Origin: Flectonema sp. DT1601
Lineage: Eukaryota > Euglenozoa > Diplonemea > Diplonemida > Diplonemidae
Direction of reading: 5' to 3'
Assembly (NCBI GenBank): GCA_964019425.1
Contig: OZ025835.1
Location: forward strand, 372,001-436,000
Length of the DNA: 64,000 nucleotides
Every line of letters starts with the position of its first letter. Position 1 is the stretch's first letter. Under the pieces are notes generated by a model, which was given only the letters and a program-made list of their open reading frames with translations, was not told the DNA's origin and ran no database searches. Below are positions 47,801-56,667 of this stretch, one piece after another. A program made the position numbers and the translations under genes.

Positions 47801-49326
47801 AACCATTTCAAGTTCGACGCAGTCTCTCCGAGGAACTTCGCAGCCGCGAGGGGAACTGGTCGAAGCGGCCAGATGACGAACCAAATCACTGTTCCGAGAC
47901 AGTTGAAGAAAACGTGCTCAAGAGCGACTCTCATTCCGGTATCGACATTGTCTCCTGAGAGTGCTGAGATGACACCAGTCACAGTAGTTCCGATATTAGC
48001 TCCGTGAGTCAATGCAACAACCTTTTCAATGTGAATCAATCCAATACCTACAAGTGGAGTCAATGTGGAGGTGAATACTGAACTCGACTGCACTAAAATG
48101 GTGACACCAGTTCCGACAAAGAGAAGGATGTAACTGTCCAATCCACCACACATCTTCAGGTACTTGTTCTGGAAGTCAAGATTGAGCACCTTTCTAGTGT
48201 ACACAGCGACCTTTCCCTTCAAGACAGATTGGAGCAACTTAACGAGAAGCAACAGACAGCTGCAAAGCATGGTAATCGACACAAACAACAACAAAAAACC
48301 AGCCTCGTCATCCGATTGCGGGGTGTCACGTAGAATAAACCCAGAATTCTTCTCGATGATCGATGTTTTCTCGAGTCTCGACACCTCCTCGCTGGTCTGC
48401 GCCTGGGCAATCTCCTCAATCAAGTCAGTGTCAACAGAGACGATACGTCCTGATGCTGGATCTGTGATCTTCTTAATGAATTCAGTTTTCTGTTGTTTAT
48501 CTCCGAGATTCATGCTGTCAACTGCTAATCCAGCGAGCTCTACGAGGAACCCAGACGATGCCTCGAGAGGAAGGAACATCGATACAGTCAACCAGTTAAA
48601 CATGTCGTGGAACACAGCAGCAGTGAATGCTCTGCGGTACTGTTCCGGACTGTTCAAGTGAGCAATCGAAACGATAGTGTTGGTCACTGAGGTACCGATG
48701 TTCGCTCCCATCACCAGGTACGCTGCGTTCTTCACCGTCACCAAGTCAGAAGCAGCCATCGAAATCACAATCGAGGTCGTGGTCGAAGACGACTGCATGA
48801 GAACCGTCGCGAGGATTCCGATCGCGAGACCAGCCAACGGGTTGGACAGAAGTGCGCTCTCACGAAAAGTCTTTCCGGAAGACTTCCCTCCGAGAATCTT
48901 AAAAGCCTCACCCATCACTCCCAATGCGATAATGAACAGGTACAGAACTCCCCAAATCGCGCAGAACTTAACGAAAGCCGAAACAACCCACTCGATTTTT
49001 CCCATCGTCGGAAGGAGCTTGAAAGGAACTTCCGTGTTAGGCATCTCTTGTAGATTCCAACGGTTGGCCTTTTGATGCGCTTCCTTTGTTTGGAAAGTTC
49101 TGAAGACCCGAAGACGCTCATCTTCGAGACCATCCTCACCCTGAGCATCCTCATCAGTGATGTCTTTACCTCTTGGAAGTTCTAAGAATTCTTCGTAGGT
49201 CACAAATCCGTGGTTTCCAAATGGATAGAATCGAATCTCTTCACTCTCAGGACTCTTCATATCTTTGTCATTCGGATCAGAGCTGATCTTACTGCTGCTC
49301 TTTGAGCTGCCATCACCTTTCGTCAT
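44845..49326 (-). CDS. Na/Pi cotransporter (SLC34-type) fused to claudin-like module, copy C
   Basis: Exon 1 (49326-45919) and exon 2 (45840-44845) join across a 78-bp GT-AG intron in phase 0, giving 1,467 residues. It is the first copy in the direction of transcription. It is almost identical to copy B in protein sequence, with an extra Gly-Glu pair in the C-terminal acidic tail (ENGEGEGGSTD) and a Ser for Asn near the N-terminus (KSPESEEIRF). Its intron is identical to that of copy A. All transporter and claudin-like motifs are intact. The same TTTTTTAAG acceptor-like site ends 13 nt before the ATG. High identity between copies suggests a recent duplication, ongoing gene conversion, or both. 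Confidence 0.85.
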
Positions 49327-50191
49327 ATTTGATAATTTCCTTAAAAAAGGATGTCGATATCTGTTTTTGGGAAGTGGAGCTAAAAATTGAACTGAAAAAC
49401 AGAACTCACCCTAACCAATATTTAACACCACAATAGCCTCATCACGTCGCCGATTGCAAGACCACAAGTGCGAGTGAGTTCCATTAATGTAATTAGCAAG
49501 CCAATCACAGAAATAGAAAAGGCAAGATTTAAAAAGCAAAATCATTAATGACAATGTTAGTTTCCTTCAAGAAATAGCCACTGATGAAGTGCAAACTGTT
49601 CATTCGGGCAAGACACGTATAAATAACAGGCACTGACGTGAGGTAATTGTGTTCAACAATCACGGGCAAGAATCATTGTTTTTTTATTACAATAAAAAGG
49701 TTAGTTTGGTGGTAAGACACAGAAACTACCAAAGCACGACAAACAGTAAATAGAAAGTAACACTCTATCGAGATCCACTTTTTTTTTTTTTTTTTTTTTT
49801 TTTTCCCACTTAGCAACAACTTACAAATATTAAAATCAAGACACGAAAAACAGGCGCAGCACAAAAAAAAGGTATTCGAAAATAATCATGTAGAAGGCTG
49901 ACTGTACACAAAAAAAAACTATAATTTGATTGTTAATATTAGAATGAAAGGAACAGAAGCATAGTTTTCCACTTTGGTTTGCGCAAGCGGATAATGAAGA
50001 GCAATCAACCGAATACAACTCAATAAGATATTTCAGATACTGTTTTAATCTGATTCCCGTCAGTGTTCTCATTCTGTTCTGCTATTGCGTTCTATTTACG
50101 GAAGGTATATAATTTTCGTTTTGTTCATTTTTTTTTTTTTTTTTTTTTTCGTGATACCACTAGTTCAATAATTACAAAGAAACAACTCATC
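49327..50191. other. spacer right of the tandem array; no gene
   Basis: The first roughly 90 bp repeat the leader of copy B, after which the sequence becomes unique, marking the right end of the duplicated unit. T runs occur at 49778-49804 and 50127-50149. No coding sequence is supportable. Confidence 0.6.
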
Positions 50192-52075
50192 TTATTGACA
50201 GGTGAGGTTAACACCTTCTGTCTTCTCATCCATGACTGGGACATTCACGAGGTATTGAGACAAATCTCCAAGCTTATTAGCTGAACCACTGATTGCTACT
50301 TCTCCGTTCTGTAGAGCAACAACATGATCACAACAACGTAAGAGTTCTTCATCATGAGTTATGCATATTATCGTTCGCCGACGAGACTCTTCGTTTCGGT
50401 CACTAACTTCCAACATAACTGATTTAATAGTACTTTGGAGTGCTCTTTTGTTAGCTGGATCAAGACCAGTGGTAGCTTCATCGAATATCATTATCCGTGA
50501 CTGACCACACATTTCCTTAGCAAGAGCACGACTGATAGCAATGCGCTGTCTCTGTCCACCACTTAGTAATGCTCCACGTTCACCAACCCACGTCTCATAA
50601 CCATTCGGAAGAGTAACAATAAAGTCGTGAATATTGGTTTTCTTTGCTGCAGATATAGCAATTTTCTCAGGATCATCCCCCTCTGGGATCGGGACTCCAA
50701 AAAGAATGTTATCCAGAATCGAACCTGCGATTAGAAGAGGGTCTTGCGGGACGTAAGAAACTAAATTACGAATTTGTTCAGCAGTGACGTTAGAGATGTC
50801 CACATGTTCTAGTGAGATGCTACCAGATGCGGGTGTATAGAATCTTAACAACATATTAACAAGTGTTGATTTTCCAGATCCAGAATGACCAATTACAGCA
50901 CAGCAACTTCCAGATGGGATAGAAAATGAAACGTCTTTCCAAACCTGCTGTTTTGGACGAGAAGGATAAGCAAACGAAACGTGACTAACTGTTATCTCTC
51001 CTCCAACTGAATCACGAGGTAACATATGAGTCTCATGTAAGTAATGACAATCTCTAACATCATCATCACCATCAACTTCATCAAAGTCTTCTTTAAGAAG
51101 CTCAAAGGTTCTCGAAGCTATCCCGACCCCTCTCATGATATCTGCAACAAAGTTACCAATTCCCATAATACCAACACCTCCGAACATAGTGTGCAGAAGT
51201 AAAGAAGTCAACCTTCCAACAGTTAACTTCCCATTAGAAACTTGAATAGACCCAGTGTACAATAATGACAATACAACTAAGTACCCTGATGTCTGTAAGA
51301 AAGACTGGTACGAAGATGCAGCAACGATTCCTTTCATGCTGAGTGCGTGGATATCAGTTATGAGTTTTTCGTACCTGTTAACTGACGCCTGTTGTTGATT
51401 GAATGCAAACACCAGTTTGATGTTGGACAATATTTCAGAAGCTGTGACACCACTAGTAGCATGCTCATCACTTATCTGGTGTTCTATTCCTTTTGCGTAC
51501 CTTCCGTACTTTGCTGCGGATAATCCAACTGGAGGTAATGTCAATAACAACATCATTGCGACCTGAGGACTAATCGTAAACATAATAATCAACGAACCAA
51601 CTGTTTGAACAATATTCTTAACTCCTTGAAGAAGTGTCTCAGTTACCATTTTTCCAATCTTTTCCGTGTCGTTTTGTAGTCGCTGTACAAGTTCAGTAGT
51701 TCGATTGTCTTCACAGTCGTAGAATTCGACAGGTTGCTGAACGAGTTTTGTGAATAAGCTGGCACGTAACTTTGATATAATTCTTTCTGAAGCACTGCCT
51801 GCCAAGTATAATCTTCCAAAATTTGAGATCCCTCCAACTAAAAATAATGTAATCAATTTCCTACACTGTTTCTTAATTTCGTCTTTGGGTGTTCCCTCCT
51901 TTACATCAACCAACCCTCCTAATTTTCGTGGAATTGTTAAAGTCACCCCGCAATAGATTCCGAGCATAGCCATCGAACTGGTGATGGCAGGTAATTCCGA
52001 TATCAACATTTCTGCTAATTTTCGCAGAGTAGATGATTGCTTTCGGGGAGGGTCCTCCCCTTGACTTCGACGCAT
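50192..52075 (-). CDS. ABCB-type half ABC transporter
   Basis: The ATG at 52075 gives 627 residues: one six-helix transmembrane domain (about 25-330) followed by one nucleotide-binding domain (about 355-600). The ATPase motifs are intact: Walker A GHSGSGKST (about 393), Q-loop VPQDP, signature LSGGQRQR (about 503), Walker B RIMIFDEAT (about 527) and switch His in ICITHDEE. The coupling region (ASEILSNIKLVFAFNQQ) and the order of domains place it with ABCB half transporters such as mitochondrial ABCB8/ABCB10 or TAP, which work as dimers and move peptides or hydrophobic compounds. The N-terminus is charged, but a mitochondrial presequence is not evident, so location and substrate are open. Unlike most genes here, no acceptor-like AG lies within 40 nt of this ATG. 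A pyrimidine-rich stretch (52088-52117 on the opposite strand) does lie upstream. Confidence 0.88.
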   Translation of the reverse strand: MRRSQGEDPPRKQSSTLRKLAEMLISELPAITSSMAMLGIYCGVTLTIPRKLGGLVDVKEGTPKDEIKKQCRKLITLFLVGGISNFGRLYLAGSASERIISKLRASLFTKLVQQPVEFYDCEDNRTTELVQRLQNDTEKIGKMVTETLLQGVKNIVQTVGSLIIMFTISPQVAMMLLLTLPPVGLSAAKYGRYAKGIEHQISDEHATSGVTASEILSNIKLVFAFNQQQASVNRYEKLITDIHALSMKGIVAASSYQSFLQTSGYLVVLSLLYTGSIQVSNGKLTVGRLTSLLLHTMFGGVGIMGIGNFVADIMRGVGIASRTFELLKEDFDEVDGDDDVRDCHYLHETHMLPRDSVGGEITVSHVSFAYPSRPKQQVWKDVSFSIPSGSCCAVIGHSGSGKSTLVNMLLRFYTPASGSISLEHVDISNVTAEQIRNLVSYVPQDPLLIAGSILDNILFGVPIPEGDDPEKIAISAAKKTNIHDFIVTLPNGYETWVGERGALLSGGQRQRIAISRALAKEMCGQSRIMIFDEATTGLDPANKRALQSTIKSVMLEVSDRNEESRRRTIICITHDEELLRCCDHVVALQNGEVAISGSANKLGDLSQYLVNVPVMDEKTEGVNLTCQ

Positions 52076-53982
52076 TTTTTATGTAAGGCGGGAAAAAAAA
52101 AAAAAAGAAAAAAAAAGGTACTACTGAAAGATAAAGATATAATTAAGGAAGAAAAAAAAAGCAAACAAAACAAAACATCGAAATAATTTCCCATAACAAC
52201 TACCTGTTAGAAAAAAAACACGATGTGTAAAAATATTGAAAAAAACTTTAAAAAAATTTAATTTCTATATAAAAAAAAAAAAAAAAATAATAATATAAGG
52301 TAATCAAATGCTTCACATATCATCATAAAGATCTCAAAAAATGAGTTATAAAAAAAAAAAGAAATTCCTACCCAATAATACAACAAAAGGAGGATGTTGT
52401 CTCAGATGCTATGGAAGGAAATGCTGCTGTGACACAACATAAAGAAAGGGTAGTGATTTCTTGACCTGATCCCATACTTCTCGGAGGTTAGGTATCAGCA
52501 AAGACCGATCACTACTAAGAAAGAATCTCGATATGTGAGGAAGTTATATAGCCTAGGAGACAATAACTGAATTCAAAAAAAAAAAACAGAAAATAAAGTT
52601 AAAAGTGAGAAAGAAGCATACACACAAAGTATTTGTAGGAATAAGAAGGAAAAAAAAATTTGCTTTTTGAGTTTTTTTTTTGTTTTGTTTTGGTTTATCT
52701 TGCTGTTCTGTTACATTATTATTATTTTTTTCTTTTTTTTCCGTTCTTTTTTTTCATTTTTTTTTTTTTTCCCCTCCACTTTTTTTTTTTTTACGCGTTG
52801 TCTTTTTTTTCGTTTTCGTTTTCTTTTTCTTCTTTATTTTTCTTCTTCCTTGGTGGTGCCATTGGACGAATGACTTTTCGATAGACGCACAGACTCCCCT
52901 CCAAAACTCAACACAACGATCTGATGTAGGAATTGGTACTCACAGCTTCTCTGAAAATGCTAAGAACTCAGTTGTCTTTATTAAGTTAAAATCCTGTGAG
53001 ATATTTGAAAAGATTTCTTTCTTTTAGTAGGAATATATCAGTGGCGCGAACAAAAGTGTGAGTAAAAAAAAAAAAGAAAAAAGTATAAGGTGAAGTTGGC
53101 CGAATCTTTTTTTTTAAACCAGCCTACAAACAACAGGTCCCCATCCCATGTGATTAACAGCTCGCTTTCTTTTTTTTTTTTTTTTTTTTTTTTTTTTCTT
53201 CCATTATAACGTAACAATATTAAACAAGTCTTTTCTTTTCTTTTTTCCTTAGAATCTTTTTTCTTCCAAGTGTCCAGGTAAGTTCGTTCCTAGTGGTGCC
53301 GTCTTAGCAATGCAACAGGTATCGTTTGTTGTTTTCTTCTTTCTTCTTTTTTTTTTTCTTTTGTGTGTGAATGACAGTTGCAATAGGAAGGCAAGTGCGG
53401 GTGGAAAGAAAATAAAAAAAATGTGGGGAAGGGGGGCAAAACGAGGGAAAAGGGAACATATGTTATTGAAGCAGACAGAGTTCGTCAAATCAACATAAGT
53501 GACGTAAACAGTTACAGCAGCATAAGGTTAGTCTCCCGCTGCATTAGTACGAGCGTTGATTAGATGATAAGGTCTCCTGCTGTATAATTACCTGTGTCTG
53601 CCTTGTCCGTTTTCTTCTTTTCTTTTTTTCTTTTCCAAGTATCAACACAGTTCAGCGCTTAGAGCAGAATGCTACGCAGGAACTGAGACCAGAGACGCAG
53701 GAAGAATTGAGAGCAAACAAGTGTTGTTGATTCGAAATTCGTTGTTAAGCAAACAGAGAGAAGCCAATAATAAGAAAGTAACTAAAATATTATTCATTTG
53801 AAAGGATCAGCTACCTAGTCCACCAAAACCCTCGCAGATATAAACAGCTGAGATATTGAGGTAACAACTACTGGCTTCCATTTAACTGAAGAATTGATTT
53901 GATTTTCTTTCCCTCTTCTCCCTCTCTCATTCTCCCTCTGGTACGATCATGTTGTGAAGCGACAGTAAGGCCTCGTGAAGTA
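52076..53982. other. 1.9-kb spacer, no gene recognised
   Basis: AT-rich sequence with many T runs (52734-52800 and 53169-53197) and A runs. Open frames on either strand are poly-Phe or poly-Lys readings. The stretch 53500-53600 contains two similar segments (gtctcccgctg and gtctcctgctg, about 50 bp apart) of unknown meaning. No tRNA or snRNA pattern was recognised. Confidence 0.55.
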
Positions 53983-54771
53983 CTATTCCTGAGCAAGGAG
54001 GTCGAGGGCCTTTTCGAGATTTCCTTTACATTTTATTAAAATTTCAAGATACTGATCTTCACCAGGGATACCCATCGAACGTAGTTGGTCCATTTCAGCA
54101 GCGTATTGCTGAGATTCGTCTTTCGGTTCATCATCATCGTCAGTCTCGTCATCAACGTCTGTGTCGTCCTCATAGTCATCGTCATCATCATCATCATATA
54201 AAGGGGTCACTTCTGCTTCTGATAATTGAGCAGCTGGTCGTCGATCCTCTGCAAGTGGAGGTTCAAAATCATCAGGTAAGGATTTGTTAGCTTTTTCAAC
54301 CAATGCGGTCACTCTTTTAATGTACTGTGGACGGTGCTTTCTCCATTCAACCAATGCGTCAACATTCGCAGGTGCTCCAGACTCAGCAGGGTCAGGATCA
54401 GCAATCATCGATATGACAGAAAGCATCACTTTTTCAAGTGACTGTACTGGCGTCCATCTCATCTGAGCAGTCTCTGATGAATTCAATTCATCAGTTCCAG
54501 GAGGGTGGAGGATTGATATACAAACTGTTCCATCTTTGTAGACATTTGGATGCCAAAATTCTGACACAAATCTCAACTTAGGAGGCTTCATTGGAAAGTC
54601 TTCAGTAAACTGTAATTGACACTGAAACATACCATTATCATAAGGTGTATCTTTAGGTCCTTGAATCCACAATGTCCATTTATATATGTTGTCGGGCGGC
54701 TCTACCTTAAATCCAGCAACTGGATTCCGCAACAAGTCGTTTAACTGCTTCGTGAGATGCGCCTTAGCCAT
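53983..54771 (-). CDS. Cdc34/UBE2R-like ubiquitin-conjugating enzyme with C-terminal UBA domain
   Basis: The ATG at 54771 gives 262 residues. The UBC fold spans about 1-165: PPKLRFVSEFWHPNVYKDGT leads to the active-site Cys in GTVCISILHPPG (about 84), followed by the acidic loop insertion (DELNSSETAQMRW) that marks the Cdc34/UBE2R and UBE2G classes. A long Asp/Glu-rich segment (about 190-215) resembles the acidic tail of Cdc34, which binds the cullin-RING ligase. The last 40 residues form a UBA domain (MDQLRSMGI, then GNLEKALDLLAQ). E2 enzymes pass ubiquitin to substrates with an E3. A UBA domain is known on UBE2K/Ubc1 but is not usual on Cdc34-type enzymes, so this is a distinctive combination. 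An AACAG ends 12 nt before the ATG, although without a T-rich tract. Confidence 0.92.
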   Translation of the reverse strand: MAKAHLTKQLNDLLRNPVAGFKVEPPDNIYKWTLWIQGPKDTPYDNGMFQCQLQFTEDFPMKPPKLRFVSEFWHPNVYKDGTVCISILHPPGTDELNSSETAQMRWTPVQSLEKVMLSVISMIADPDPAESGAPANVDALVEWRKHRPQYIKRVTALVEKANKSLPDDFEPPLAEDRRPAAQLSEAEVTPLYDDDDDDDYEDDTDVDDETDDDDEPKDESQQYAAEMDQLRSMGIPGEDQYLEILIKCKGNLEKALDLLAQE

Positions 54772-56667
54772 GGTAGTGAGCTTCTGTTTTTTTTTGGGGG
54801 GGGGTTCATAATAATTTGAAATGAATAACTTTACTATCGATTTAGGATACAGCGAACTATAGTTATGCTTAACTTAGCCTTTTAAAGTAACTATGTGTCC
54901 CTTATTTACACTATTCTCTCATCATCAGACATGTTATTTTTATTGAATTGGAAGAAGGAGGGAAAAAATTATAAAAATAAAAAAAAATAATAACAAATCA
55001 ACGACGACTATCACATTAAAAGAAAGAATATCTCGGCAGGTATATAAGAGAAAACTCTGTATTCTTTTTTTCTTCTTTATTTTTTATTTTTTTTTTTTTT
55101 TTTCCTTTTGCGTACTTGCATAAAAAGGTCATACCCTCTATGGTAAGTCGCATCTGATAAAACATAAAGACAGTTTTTTTTTTTTTTTTTTAAATTCTCT
55201 TAATGAGTAAATTTTTTTCTTACACGGAGATATAAAAAGAGAGTTACGGCATATGTGTCATTTCACTTGCCGTGTCTTTTTTTTTTTCATTATTATTTAT
55301 TGTATCCTTCACCGTTGAACACAAACCCCCTTTAGCACAACAGAGGGAACGTATGGTCGTATTCCATGAAGGTGTTTTTCCAAAAAAAAAAAAAGTATTT
55401 ATATGCGCTTATGTGAAATAAGAACAGAGAATGCTCTCTGTTTGTTTTTTTTTTTGCTTTCTCATATTTTTCGTTATTTTTTTTTTTTTTTTTTTTTTTC
55501 GTCTGAGTCATCTCTTTTTATCCCTCCCTAAATTTCAATTTTGGATGGCAAGAAATTATTTTTTTTTTCTTTTTTTTAAAAAAAAGGGGGAAAAGTCAAT
55601 AAAAATCTATTACCGCGTAAATCATCTCCTCTAACTGCACATATTGTGTGCAATTGAGAGAGAGGCATTCTGCGCGACGAAGGGGCAGGGGGACAACGAT
55701 GGGTCGATAGGAAAACACACTGATGCAGAAAAAAAATTAAGAAATAAAATATGAAGATCTAAATTAATAAATAGCAGGGACAGTGCAAACAATAAATATC
55801 TAAGGACAGTGGGAAGGGGATCTTGTGAGGGGGAGGGTCCTGATGGTTTTTTTCTTTTCTTTTTTTTTTTTTAAAAAAAAATTAGGAGTCGAAAGTCAAG
55901 ATCAAAACGATCTTGTTACGTTGATGTCAAGTCAGCCCAACTATCAAACAATAAAAAAATCTAAAAACACTCACTGAAAATTTCCCCAGAGTGTGTGGCA
56001 CACAACTGCAGATCCACTCTGTCAGCATGTGTGCAATAAACGGCAACTGTCCCTTCAGCTTTTTTGTTCTTTTTTTTTTTTTTTATATTTTCTTTTCATC
56101 TCTTTTCTTTCCTCAACACACAGCTCAACATTTTTGCTCACTTAAAAAAAAATATTAAAAAAAAAATTTAAAAAATGGGTTGAGTTTTCTTTCCTGGCAG
56201 TACCTGACAGGAAATTTGATGGAAAACCTTTTTTTTTTTTTTTTTTCTTTTTTTTTTTAGTTTTTTAAAGTGCATCAACTGGTTAATTGTGTACAAAAAA
56301 GAATTCCAGCACAACATCTACAGGTTAGAGCAGATCCCCCCCCGCTGTTGAAAAAACAGATAGGGGAGAGGGAAAAAAAAAAAAAAAAAAAAATCATTGA
56401 TCTGAACAGTTTCTCACTTATAATATTAAAGAGAGCTAATGAATTTAAAAAAAAATGGGGGGGATGAAGGAAAAAAAAAAAAAAAAAAACGTTATTGTCA
56501 CACGACTAGGCAGGTAGCTGCTGCTGCTACAGTCTACCAAAAGCAGATTGACTTTAATAGTGTTATCCAAAAAAAATAAAAGGATTCACCATCACTAAGA
56601 AATTACAAAAAAGCAGTCACGATGTCATATGAACTTTTATAACTATAAAGTCAGTTGTTTAATTTAT
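54772..56667. other. 1.9-kb spacer, no gene recognised
   Basis: Strongly AT-rich, with long T runs (55090-55101, 55168-55190, 55475-55499 and 56230-56246) and A runs (56370-56392 and 56470-56489). Only low-complexity frames are open. The right part presumably holds the 3' UTR of the Pumilio gene. No RNA gene is supportable. Confidence 0.55.

Larger units (their letters stand above)
33400..49420. repeat. three-copy tandem array, unit about 5.3-5.4 kb
   Basis: Stop-to-stop distances are 5,326 bp (A to B) and 5,437 bp (B to C). Each unit carries one complete two-exon Na/Pi-claudin-like gene plus spacer, all in the same direction. B and C are similar including their 3' flanks, while A is similar only within the gene. 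Confidence 0.9.

Noticed and set aside
35316-49075. Antisense frames of 69-197 codons repeated in all three Na/Pi copies
   Set aside because: Their conservation only mirrors the near identity of the duplicated sense genes. They start and stop without regard to gene edges and look compositionally like reverse complements.
33400-49420. Tandem array as an assembly duplication
   Set aside because: The copies differ by fixed substitutions, an in-frame 6-bp insertion, different intron bases and distinct spacers, so they are real separate copies as sequenced. Exact copy number still needs long reads.
53249-53498. Frames on both strands in the spacer left of the ABC-transporter gene start
   Set aside because: Basic or aromatic low-complexity sequence with no domain, no conserved look and overlap on both strands.
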